64,000 nucleotides of DNA from Terribacillus sp. DMT04. GTDB taxonomy: Bacteria; Bacillota; Bacilli; Bacillales; Amphibacillaceae. The position numbers and the translations under genes were made by a program. Shown in pieces: positions 26,653 to 34,116 of this stretch. The notes under the pieces are model-generated. The model saw only the letters and a program-made list of their open reading frames with translations. It ran no database searches and had not been told where the DNA came from. The number at the start of each line of letters is the position of its first letter. Positions within the stretch are counted from its first letter, which is position 1. Location: NCBI RefSeq assembly GCF_019056395.1, contig NZ_CP077639.1, forward strand, positions 1,862,001 to 1,926,000. Reading direction: 5' to 3'.

Positions 26653-28719
26653 TTATCTTGTAAAGGCAGCCGGTACGCCGCCGTCTACTGTGATCATGCA
26701 GCCTGTTGTTTTAAGAGCAGCATCTGAGGCAAAGAAAGCAATTGATTCGGCAATATCTCTTGGATAAATGTTTACACCCAATGTTGTTCGTTTTCGATAA
26801 TGCTCTTCCAGCTCATCTGGTTCAATGTTGTAAGCTGCCGCGCGTTCTTCCCGCCATTTTGAGCCCCAAATTGCGGAACCTTGCAGCACCGCATCAGGCA
26901 AGACGCCGTTCACACGGATACCATAACTGCCACCTTCAGCAGCAATGCATCTGGCCAAGTGCATTTCCATTGCTTTCACTGAGCTGTATGCAGCTGCATT
27001 TTTACCGGCATAAACTGAGTTTTTCGAACCAACAAACACCATGCTTCCGCCAATTCCCTGCTGTTTCATTAATCGGAATGCTTCACGGGCAACGAGGAAA
27101 TAACCTGTACCCAACACATCCATATTAAGCTGCCATTCTTTCAATGTTGTTTCATCAAACGGACTGCTAGTTGCCAAACCTGCGTTGTTTACAATATGAT
27201 CAACGCCGCCATACTGTCTAACAGCAGTCTCAAACGCTTCAGCAATTGCTTCTTCTGAGGTTACATCCATTTTGACTGCAACAGCGCGGCCTTCGCCATA
27301 CTTCTCGTTCAGCTCAGTCGCAACTTTTTCTGCGCCTTCGATATTGATATCGGTCACGACAGCATGAGCACCGTCTTCCAAGAATACACGCAGCGTCTCG
27401 CTTCCAATGCCGCCTGCCCCGCCAGTAACAAGAACGACAGTACGGCTGAATCTAGCTTCAGCCGGAGCCAAAGACAGCTTATACAACTCTAGCGGCCAAT
27501 ATTCTACGGAGAATGACTCCGATTCAGATAGAGATACAAACGCCCCTAGTGCAGTAGCTCCTTTCATCACCGCAACAGCACGATGGTACAAAGCAGAGCT
27601 GATATTTGCCGCCTTTTTGTCCTTACCAGTAGTAATCATTCCGACGCCAGGAATAAGGACGACTCTTGGTACTGGTTCGAACATAACATCACCTTCAGAT
27701 GCGTTGCGCTGGAAATAATCCTTGTAATCTTCTGCAAAAGCTTGGATGCCAGCTTGGACCATACGCTGCAAATCCTCTGCACTATCAGAAGCTGGATCAA
27801 ATGGCACGTATAATGGCGTGCGCTTCGTATGTACAAGATGATCCGGACATGCAGCACCTACCTGACTCAGCTGCTCTGCTTGCTCACTGTTTACAAATTC
27901 CAAAATATCGTCCCTATCATCAAAGCTTAAAATCATTTTTTTCTCTTCACTAACAGCCCCTCTGATGATTGGCATAACCTTCGTAATTAATGTGTGACGA
28001 GCATCTTTATCCAGACTAGCAACTTTCTCGCCGCCGAATGGTGCGGAAGTAGATTGTTTTTCTTTAATATATGCTTCTGCTTTACTAATCACAGCAATTG
28101 TTCGATCATAACTTTCCTTAGCAGTGTCACCCCATACGACTAAGCCGTGTTTCTCCATTAGAACTAACTCGGCTTGCGGATTCGCTGCGACTGCTTCTGC
28201 AATCATTTTAGATAGCGTGAAACCAGGACGGATATAAGGAACCCAGACATAGCGGTCTCCGAATATTTCTTTGGCAATGGCTTGCCCGTTATCTGCACAG
28301 CAAATGCTGATAATGCTATCGGGATGCGTATGATCAACATGTTTAAAAGGAAGAAAAGCGTGCAGCAGCGTTTCAATGGAGGCACGAGGATGACTCGCAT
28401 CAATCATACAGTTTGTCAGGTATGCAACCATTTCTTCGTCTGGCATTTCATCTCTTTCGATTAACGGACGTATATCTTCCATTCGAAGACCCGTAAAATT
28501 ATGCGCTCCCATCGTTGCCAAATCAGAACCGCTGCCTTTTACATACATAACTTCTACAGGCCGTCCACGGAAATCTTCTACTGTCGTCTTCATGGAGGTG
28601 TTGCCGCCGCCCCAGTTACAAACCGAGCGATCGCTTCCAATTAAATTAGAACGATACACAAGTTCTCCCAAACCTTCTTGCAAATCCGCTTTTTTGTCAT
28701 CCCACTTGTTTTGTACCAA
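26653..28719 (-). CDS. rhaEW: Bifunctional rhamnulose-1-phosphate aldolase / lactaldehyde dehydrogenase
   Basis: A fusion of about 688 residues. The N-terminal class II aldolase domain (about 20-350, zinc-site segment HVDHTHPDS) splits L-rhamnulose 1-phosphate into dihydroxyacetone phosphate and L-lactaldehyde. The C-terminal short-chain dehydrogenase domain (about 425-688; VTGGAGGIGSE and catalytic YSSVK) oxidises lactaldehyde to L-lactate. This is the YuxG/RhaEW type of Bacillus. I choose TTG at 28717-28719, 8 nt after AGGAG; the GTG three codons upstream touches the ribosome site. First gene of the rha catabolic operon, with a cre site and promoter upstream. Confidence 0.93.
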   Translation of the reverse strand: MVQNKWDDKKADLQEGLGELVYRSNLIGSDRSVCNWGGGNTSMKTTVEDFRGRPVEVMYVKGSGSDLATMGAHNFTGLRMEDIRPLIERDEMPDEEMVAYLTNCMIDASHPRASIETLLHAFLPFKHVDHTHPDSIISICCADNGQAIAKEIFGDRYVWVPYIRPGFTLSKMIAEAVAANPQAELVLMEKHGLVVWGDTAKESYDRTIAVISKAEAYIKEKQSTSAPFGGEKVASLDKDARHTLITKVMPIIRGAVSEEKKMILSFDDRDDILEFVNSEQAEQLSQVGAACPDHLVHTKRTPLYVPFDPASDSAEDLQRMVQAGIQAFAEDYKDYFQRNASEGDVMFEPVPRVVLIPGVGMITTGKDKKAANISSALYHRAVAVMKGATALGAFVSLSESESFSVEYWPLELYKLSLAPAEARFSRTVVLVTGGAGGIGSETLRVFLEDGAHAVVTDINIEGAEKVATELNEKYGEGRAVAVKMDVTSEEAIAEAFETAVRQYGGVDHIVNNAGLATSSPFDETTLKEWQLNMDVLGTGYFLVAREAFRLMKQQGIGGSMVFVGSKNSVYAGKNAAAYSSVKAMEMHLARCIAAEGGSYGIRVNGVLPDAVLQGSAIWGSKWREERAAAYNIEPDELEEHYRKRTTLGVNIYPRDIAESIAFFASDAALKTTGCMITVDGGVPAAFTR

Positions 28720-28755
28720 TTTTAACACTCCTCTTTCTAAGAATGTACGCTATTT

Positions 28756-28787
28756 ATTAAGCGCTTTCAATAACTGATTTCATTATA
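28756..28787 (-). promoter_or_regulatory. rhaEW promoter -10 and cre site
   Basis: Minus-strand -10 TATAAT (28782-28787, in the context GTGTATAAT) has no recognisable -35 at 17 nt. Just downstream lies a cre, TGAAAGCGCTTAAT (28756-28769). The upstream stretch 28800-28850 is T-rich with TGTTTATTTTTGTTTAG-like repeats that recur before the MFS gene. This suggests an activator- or RhaR-dependent promoter with CcpA repression. Confidence 0.65.
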
Positions 28788-28847
28788 CACGAAACAAATG
28801 TAGTTTTGTGTGTTTTTCTTTATATTTTTTTGTTTATTTTTGTTTAG

Positions 28848-30143
28848 TTAATTTTTTGCTTGTTTTCTGTTCTCCGGTATACTTCCGTATCGTTCTTCTT
28901 GAATTTGTTCTAATGACTTTCCTCTTGTCTCTGGTGCCATGATCAATCCTATGACTGCTGCGATCAGCAAGAAACCAATCATGACCATACCCGCTGCCTG
29001 GAAACCAAACGAACTAATCATTAGCGGAACAACTAGCGATATCAAACCAACTGCCACTCTCGCTAGAGCAAATATGAATCCTTGCGCTTTGGCCCGGTAA
29101 CGTGTATGAAACAGTTCACCAGCCCATAAGCCATAAAATGCCTGTGCGCCAAATCCGGCAGCAATACCCCATAAAACGACGAATGTAAATAACTCGAACA
29201 TTCCCATACCACCAAAAGTAAGTACCAGCCAGGCTGCAATCCCCATAGCTGCACCTATTCCGTATAACAGTTTCCGATTTACACGGTCACCAAGCTTTAT
29301 GAAGACGAAGTAAGTTCCGGCAACTGTTAGTGTCCATAGGAACCCTTGTAGTAAGTTCGCCTGCGAGGCAGATAAACCACCCACTGTTTCGTAAATATAC
29401 GGCATAAAATAACCCATTACACCTGCTACAAGGTTCCAGAAAACATAGATACCAACAAGCAGCATAAGCGCCTTGAGATTTGCTTTTATGGTAAATAATT
29501 GCTTCCAAGATACATCTTGTGATCCAACAACTTTACGGCTTTTTTCTTTCTCTTTTTCTTCAGTCCAAATTTTTGATTCGCCTATTTGCTGCTGCAAAAT
29601 CCAAGTAATTAAAGCAACAACAAAGAGCTGCGCAAAAATAATTCGACTGCCAAGCAGACCTAATGGCGCTAGCATTACGGATAAAAATAAAGTAATTGCC
29701 GGTCCAATTGACCAAGCTAATTGCCCCCAGCCAACGCGAGCGGCTCTCTCGCCTTTTGGTGCTTCTTCCGCAATATAAGTCCATGCCGCTGGGATAGCTG
29801 CCCCGACAGCAATTCCGGTAACAACATAACCTACTAGAAGCATTGGGAAACTGAATGAAAATGTGATGAGCAGTATACCAAGCATGTACACGAGCAAATC
29901 ATATTTATAAATAAATTTCCTCCCAAACTTGTCCACTAAAATACCGCCCAGAAATGCACCGATTGCTGAACCAAAACCATTGGCACTCAATGCACCAAGC
30001 AAACCTAGCTTTGCATCATTCAAATTCAAATACTCCATCCACAAAGTCAAACCACCAGCACCTGCTACGATCGAACCCGCTTCCAGATAGTTAGACATCG
30101 CTACTGTGATAGTAGCCTTTAAACTCCCCTGCTTTTCCGACAT
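28848..30143 (-). CDS. MFS sugar transporter of the rhamnose locus
   Basis: A major facilitator superfamily permease of 431 residues with 12 predicted transmembrane segments. The loop-2 motif GGILVDKFGRKF (about 61-72), the YKYDLLVY segment and the C-terminal PETRGKSLEQIQEE are typical of the sugar/metabolite-H+ symporter branch. AGAGGAGGGTG precedes the ATG. It is the first gene on the rha side, with its own -10 and cre, and no terminator is seen before rhaEW. Rhamnose uptake is inferred from position and shared regulation. It would be a second route beside the ABC importer. Confidence 0.85.
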   Translation of the reverse strand: MSEKQGSLKATITVAMSNYLEAGSIVAGAGGLTLWMEYLNLNDAKLGLLGALSANGFGSAIGAFLGGILVDKFGRKFIYKYDLLVYMLGILLITFSFSFPMLLVGYVVTGIAVGAAIPAAWTYIAEEAPKGERAARVGWGQLAWSIGPAITLFLSVMLAPLGLLGSRIIFAQLFVVALITWILQQQIGESKIWTEEKEKEKSRKVVGSQDVSWKQLFTIKANLKALMLLVGIYVFWNLVAGVMGYFMPYIYETVGGLSASQANLLQGFLWTLTVAGTYFVFIKLGDRVNRKLLYGIGAAMGIAAWLVLTFGGMGMFELFTFVVLWGIAAGFGAQAFYGLWAGELFHTRYRAKAQGFIFALARVAVGLISLVVPLMISSFGFQAAGMVMIGFLLIAAVIGLIMAPETRGKSLEQIQEERYGSIPENRKQAKN

Positions 30144-30170
30144 TGTTCACCCTCCTCTGTGTTCATACAA

Positions 30171-30210
30171 CATAAAGCGCTTTCATTTTCGCTTTATGTT
30201 TTGGATTATA
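30171..30210 (-). promoter_or_regulatory. MFS gene promoter -10, cre and inverted repeat
   Basis: Minus-strand -10 TATAAT (30205-30210, again GTGTATAAT) lacks a clear -35. Downstream is a cre, TGAAAGCGCTTTAT (30172-30185). It overlaps a perfect 9-bp inverted repeat, CATAAAGCG (30171-30179) and CGCTTTATG (30190-30198), which may be a further operator. The layout mirrors the rhaEW promoter. Confidence 0.65.
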
Positions 30211-30323
30211 CACCATTTTATTTTATTTGTGTTTATTTATATTTAATTATTTTTGTTTTAGAAAAAAAGTGATCCTAAAAGCCATCCCCTCAGGTTAACA
30301 TAACTATATTATGATAAACAAAA

Positions 30324-30356
30324 AGGCTTGCATCATCTACATGAGAATGCAAGCCT
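30324..30356 (-). terminator. Terminator of the DMT transporter gene
   Basis: Perfect 10-bp arms AGGCTTGCAT (30324-30333) and ATGCAAGCCT (30347-30356) enclose a 13-nt loop. TTTTT follows on the minus strand, 44 nt past the DMT stop. Confidence 0.88.
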
Positions 30357-30399
30357 GCCTTTCTATACTACTTTCATAAGGAACACACATGGGTTCAAC

Positions 30400-31332
30400 T
30401 TAAAACAATTTGATTAAGATTACTCCACTTAAAATCAGCACCAACCCGACAATCTGTATCCAATCAATTCGCATTTTCGGTGAGTTGATCAAACCAAAAC
30501 GCTGAATAAACAAGCTTCCGGCTATCTGACCGAATAAAACTAAGATAACCGTTTGGCCGGTTCCTATCTGTCCGACTAAATAAACGTTTACTAAGACATA
30601 TACCGCACCTATTAGTCCGCCAATCCATACCATCCAAGGTGCTTTCTGTTTAATAGGCGTTTTTACTCCTGCAAAAGAGCGCTCTTTCACAGCAACTACT
30701 ATAATCAGCGTTACTGCTCCCACAAAGAACGATATAAACGCTGCTTGAACAGATGAATCTAACACTACTCCAAGCTGGCCGTTAATTGCTACTTGTGTTG
30801 ACGCCAGCATACCTGAAATTACACCAATAAGTCGCCATACCCATTGCATAAGATTACGGTTGTTCTTAACTTCTTTGCGTGATCTTACTTCCTGAATGGC
30901 AATTGCCAGGAATACGCCAACTAATAATAAAGCAATTCCGAAGACGCGATTAACATCAAACGGAACTTTCATGGAAGAAAACCATCCAAAGTTATCGATG
31001 AGCATCCCCATAATGATTTGCCCGAGTATCGGCATAATCGCTGTTTGAACACTACCCAGCTTCGGAAACAACAAAATGTTAACCGTAAGAAAAATAACAC
31101 CAAGCATTCCGCCAAGCCAAATCCAGATTGGCTGATTAGAAATAAGCTCCCATGAAATTCCGAGCGGTGCACCAGAAACCAATGTAGTAACAAATAAGAA
31201 AACTGCCCCTATTGTAAAAGAAATCATCGAAGCTAAATATGGGCTAATAACAAACTTACGCAGCTGTGCATTTACAGCTGTTTGAAATGACAAACCTGAA
31301 CCAATTAATACACCTAATAACGCAGCAATCAT
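30400..31332 (-). CDS. DMT-superfamily transporter (YdcZ / DUF606 type, fused pair)
   Basis: A membrane protein of 310 residues with about 10 transmembrane helices. It is made of two repeats of the DUF606/YdcZ unit (about 1-145 and 160-310), each starting with a GxxxGxxxxxQxxxNxQL-like motif (FQTAVNAQLR near 17, STQVAINGQLG near 180). Members belong to the drug/metabolite transporter superfamily; substrate unknown. AGGGAG precedes the ATG. It stands alone between two terminators and has a long, structured leader. It is not obviously part of the rhamnose locus, since it lacks a cre and has a different promoter. Confidence 0.85.
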   Translation of the reverse strand: MIAALLGVLIGSGLSFQTAVNAQLRKFVISPYLASMISFTIGAVFLFVTTLVSGAPLGISWELISNQPIWIWLGGMLGVIFLTVNILLFPKLGSVQTAIMPILGQIIMGMLIDNFGWFSSMKVPFDVNRVFGIALLLVGVFLAIAIQEVRSRKEVKNNRNLMQWVWRLIGVISGMLASTQVAINGQLGVVLDSSVQAAFISFFVGAVTLIIVVAVKERSFAGVKTPIKQKAPWMVWIGGLIGAVYVLVNVYLVGQIGTGQTVILVLFGQIAGSLFIQRFGLINSPKMRIDWIQIVGLVLILSGVILIKLF

Positions 31333-31383
31333 AAATAAGAACTCCCTAATATTTTATCTTTTTTTATCCGCTTATTGATAAAG

Positions 31384-31521
31384 TTACGGAGGCGATAGTG
31401 CGTTGTACCATATATCTTTCGTATGTATCTTCCTCTCTAGCCAGTTACTTTTCACCTGCTGCTTTTCCCTTAAGATAAAAACGCCTCTCTTTATCAGCAA
31501 TCGATAAACAGAAGCGTTCAT
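31384..31521 (-). CDS. Possible 45-residue leader peptide
   Basis: A short reading frame in the leader of the DMT gene. It has an ATG preceded by AGGA at 5 nt spacing, 45 codons and a TAA 51 nt before the DMT start. The predicted peptide begins MNASVYRLLIKRG and is basic. No family is recognised. Its first 14 codons coincide with a terminator-like hairpin, so ribosome movement could control readthrough. It may also be chance: there is no second line of support beyond the ribosome site, position and hairpin. Confidence 0.35.
   Translation of the reverse strand: MNASVYRLLIKRGVFILREKQQVKSNWLERKIHTKDIWYNALSPP
31480..31518 (-). terminator. Attenuator-like hairpin in the DMT leader
   Basis: 16-nt arms (31480-31495 and 31503-31518) with two mismatches and a 7-nt loop, followed by TTTTT on the minus strand. 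It lies only about 10 nt after the likely transcription start and upstream of the gene, which is the place of an attenuator, not of a gene-end terminator: there is no minus-strand gene upstream of it. Confidence 0.65.
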
Positions 31522-31536
31522 ACCTTTCCTTTTACT

Positions 31537-31564
31537 ATTATGCCAGAAATAAATCTCTTTGTCG
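31537..31564 (-). promoter_or_regulatory. Extended -10 promoter of the DMT leader
   Basis: On the minus strand TGG-CATAAT (-10 at 31537-31542) is an extended -10. CGACAA (31559-31564) is a weak -35 at 16 nt. The rest of the gap, 31565-31680, shows no further feature on this strand. Confidence 0.5.
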
Positions 31565-31723
31565 GTTTATTTTAACATGGTATGCTATTTTAACGCGCTA
31601 ACGATTCCGCCAGAACTATTCTTGATCCTTATATTTAGCCATAAAAGAAGTATATGTCCCTATTCTTGGTGTATGGAAGAAAACGTATAATGAGATTTAT
31701 CTATAGAAACCGGGGGGATAAAG

Positions 31724-32362
31724 ATGACAAATCAGGTACTTTTAGAAGAACAATTTAGAAATGAAAAATTGAATCATGTACTGCAATGGCGTTTTGAGCC
31801 TCATCATTGGTTTATTGATAAGCAGACTTCTCAATTAATTCTAAAAACCGATTCCAAAACTGATTTCTGGCAAAAAACACATTATGGCTTTGAAAATGAT
31901 AATGGGCATTTTCTGTATATGAATACAGATAAGAATTTTCGAATGATCACTAAGGTGAAAGCATTACCAAATTCAAAGTATGACCATGCTGGATTAATGA
32001 TTCGTTATTCAAAGGATGTATGGGTTAAAACTTCTTTAGAATATATAACAAGTAATATAAGTAAATTGGGCGCTGTGGTTACAAATCAAGGCTACTCGGA
32101 TTGGTCCACACAATATGTAAAAGATAAAGATATTGAGTTATACTTCCAGATATCCCGAATTGCTCAGAATTGTTATATTGATTTTTCCTGGGATGGCGAG
32201 GAATGGATGCAAATGCGTATCGCTCATTTGGACATTCCTGATGATGCTTCCATTTCAGCCGGATTGTTTGCATGCAGTCCCCAGGGCAAGGACCAATCTG
32301 TACGCTTTGATTTTCTAACAATAACTGAACTTTCTTCTGATCCAAATGAAGCTTATTTATAA
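31724..32362 (+). CDS. DUF1349 family protein
   Basis: A soluble protein of 212 residues of the DUF1349 family (concanavalin A-like beta-sandwich). Family hallmarks are DFWQKTHYGF near 46, the core DHAGLMIRYSKDVWVKTSLE near 86-105 and SISAGLFACSP near 183. No signal peptide. The biochemical role of the family is not established. GGGGGGATAAAG precedes the ATG, and a TATAAT at 31686-31691 with a weak -35 (TTCTTG) is a likely promoter. Monocistronic, ended by a strong hairpin. Confidence 0.85.
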   Translation: MTNQVLLEEQFRNEKLNHVLQWRFEPHHWFIDKQTSQLILKTDSKTDFWQKTHYGFENDNGHFLYMNTDKNFRMITKVKALPNSKYDHAGLMIRYSKDVWVKTSLEYITSNISKLGAVVTNQGYSDWSTQYVKDKDIELYFQISRIAQNCYIDFSWDGEEWMQMRIAHLDIPDDASISAGLFACSPQGKDQSVRFDFLTITELSSDPNEAYL

Positions 32363-32370
32363 TCCAACTT

Positions 32371-32392
32371 GCTGCCAAAAGGCAGCTTTTTT
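32371..32392 (+). terminator. Terminator of the DUF1349 gene
   Basis: GCTGCC-AAAA-GGCAGC followed by six T, 9 nt past the stop codon. Confidence 0.93.
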
Positions 32393-32943
32393 CGTTTTCA
32401 GCTGTTAATGTATTTGAATTGATTAATCACTTCCGCTAGGATCCGATGTGCTACTAAATGCCGTGTACAGCTGCGAGAGTTTCCAACTAATACCGTACAT
32501 ATCCCCTCTAACTAATTAAATCCAATCAGCTTTATAAAAAGTTTAAAATTCTAAGTCAAAGGATAAATCCATACTCCCGCAATACACATTTACATTTACA
32601 TTTGCATGAAGGACTACCCAGTTTCGATGAGTAACCCTCATAACTACCTTTTCTCTTCCTTCGTAAGGTATTTCTTTACCTGTTTAAATAATTGAAAAGC
32701 GCATTGACGTTGTGTTGAAGAATGTATACGTCGTTTCACTAACTTTCTTACCAAAATCAGTAGCTTTTGTGGTTTGTTTTGCTGTGCTGAAAGGCGTGTT
32801 CGAAATGGCGAGGAATACTTTTCTATTCCGGATTAAATAAAACAATCTGTTACATGATCCCTCGCTGTATTCTCGTCATGGCAATTGCAAAGAGGCCTAT
32901 CACAACAATCTACATTCACATGCCTTCCCACTATTTAATGCTC
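32393..32943. other. Gene-poor gap
   Basis: About 550 bp without a convincing gene. It contains a short tandem (three units of CATTTA-like repeat around 32588-32606). It also has a 28-codon minus-strand frame from GTG 32919 to 32833 whose product begins MNVDCCDRPLCNCH and is Cys-rich; it follows GGGAAGG at close spacing but has no recognised homology. It might be the decayed remnant of genes found next to spo0A in relatives (yqiG region). Confidence 0.4.
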
Positions 32944-32953
32944 AAAACAAAAA

Positions 32954-32990
32954 CGCCCTTCTTACCGGACTGACCCGATAAATAAGGACG
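32954..32990 (-). terminator. spo0A terminator
   Basis: On the minus strand two 7-bp helices (CGTCCTT/AAGGGCG and TTATCGG/CCGGTAA) are stacked around a small internal loop and followed by TTTTTGTTTT, 93 nt past the spo0A stop. Confidence 0.85.
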
Positions 32991-33082
32991 CGCGTATATT
33001 TCTCATTAGTATTTTATAATTTCCGATAACCGTTTATCAGCTTATTTGCGCTAATGAATCTTAAGAATCATTTTATTCAGTA

Positions 33083-33874
33083 TCAACTGGCGCGATGCTC
33101 AAGCCGCAGACGGTCTGCTACCATTGCGATAAACTCTGAATTTGTCGGTTTCGCTTTTGAAACGCTGACAGTATATCCGAAAAGGGAGGAGATGGAATCC
33201 ATGTTACCGCGGTTCCAGGCTACTTCAATTGCATGGCGAATGGCCCTTTCCACACGGGAAGCAGTTGTGTTATATGTTTTGGCGATATCCGGATATAACA
33301 CTTTTGTGATGGATCCAAGCAGGTCGATATCATTGTAGACCATTGTGATTGCTTCACGCAAATACATATAGCCTTTAATATGAGCAGGAACGCCAATTTC
33401 ATGGATAATATTCGTAATGCTTGCTTCCAAATTCGGTTTTTTGTGTTTTTTCTCTCTTGTAACACGAATTGGATTAGACGATGATTCGTAACTGCTGCCA
33501 TGTCCGCTGACTTGGCGAATTTGCGCTGCTAAGTTCTCCAAATCAAACGGTTTTAGTATGAAGTAAGCAGCACCAAGATCGACTGCTTTTTTCGTTACTT
33601 CTTCCTGTCCGAAAGCTGTCAGCATAATCACATGCGGCATTGGAGCTGACGTTCTTTCTCGTAATGTGCGAAGAACTGCCAAACCATCGACATGCGGCAT
33701 GATGATATCAAGTACGACAACATCCGGCTGGAGATCTTCCAGCATATCTAAACAATCTTTTCCATTATAAGCTGTACCAATTACCTCTATATCGGATTGG
33801 TCTTCAAAGTATTCCTCCATAAGCTGCACAAGTTCTCGATTGTCATCGACCAAAACTGCTTTTATCTTTTCCAT
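33083..33874 (-). CDS. spo0A: Sporulation master regulator Spo0A
   Basis: The phosphorelay response regulator and transcription factor that commits cells to sporulation, 263 residues. The receiver domain (about 1-125) has DD at 10-11 and the phospho-acceptor in VVLDIIMPH near 56. The C-terminal Spo0A effector domain (about 150-263) carries the recognition-helix region [18 protein letters not shown], which reads 0A boxes. AAGGGAGG precedes the ATG. It is located downstream of spoIVB as in all Bacillaceae. Two perfect 0A boxes lie in its own upstream region. Confidence 0.98.
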   Translation of the reverse strand: MEKIKAVLVDDNRELVQLMEEYFEDQSDIEVIGTAYNGKDCLDMLEDLQPDVVVLDIIMPHVDGLAVLRTLRERTSAPMPHVIMLTAFGQEEVTKKAVDLGAAYFILKPFDLENLAAQIRQVSGHGSSYESSSNPIRVTREKKHKKPNLEASITNIIHEIGVPAHIKGYMYLREAITMVYNDIDLLGSITKVLYPDIAKTYNTTASRVERAIRHAIEVAWNRGNMDSISSLFGYTVSVSKAKPTNSEFIAMVADRLRLEHRAS

Positions 33875-33917
33875 TACCTGCTTCCTCCCTTAATATCCCT
33901 TATGATTCCACGTTACA

Positions 33918-33943
33918 GTTTCGACATATCAAGGTCAATTCCT
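33918..33943 (-). promoter_or_regulatory. spo0A SigH-type promoter with embedded 0A box
   Basis: Minus-strand AGGAATT (33937-33943) and CGAAAC (33918-33923) at about 13 nt spacing resemble the SigH consensus AGGAWWT/GAAT and the Ps promoter of B. subtilis spo0A. A perfect 0A box TGTCGAA (complement of 33920-33926) overlaps the -10, indicating self-control by Spo0A~P. Confidence 0.65.
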
Positions 33944-33998
33944 GCCAAATTGAAAAAAACCTCGCTTTTATTTCCATAGCATGAACTTTTGCCCACCA

Positions 33999-34055
33999 TT
34001 CGACAGCATATGACGCGGAATCTTCCGAACAGATGTTTCTTGTCTTTTCATTATA
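33999..34055 (-). promoter_or_regulatory. Upstream 0A box and vegetative -10 of spo0A
   Basis: A second perfect 0A box, TGTCGAA, occurs at 33999-34005. Further upstream TATAAT (34050-34055) is a good SigA -10 with only a weak T-rich -35, in the position of the vegetative promoter Pv. Confidence 0.6.
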
Positions 34056-34077
34056 ACGTATGACTTGAAAAAGAAAA

Positions 34078-34112
34078 AGACACTCCCATTCGTTATCGAA
34101 TAGGAAATGTCT
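34078..34112 (-). terminator. spoIVB terminator
   Basis: On the minus strand a 15-bp stem with few mismatches (arms starting AGACATTTCC and ending GTGTCT), 4-nt loop, followed by TTTTTCTTTTT; it begins at the spoIVB stop. Confidence 0.85.
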
Positions 34113-34116
34113 TTTT

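Noticed and set aside
31333-31480. A GGTACAACGC segment in the DMT leader resembling a T-box
   Set aside because: The T-box core (AGGGTGGNACCGCG) is not matched, no specifier loop or AGTA-type stem I was found, and the hairpin lies upstream, not downstream, of it.
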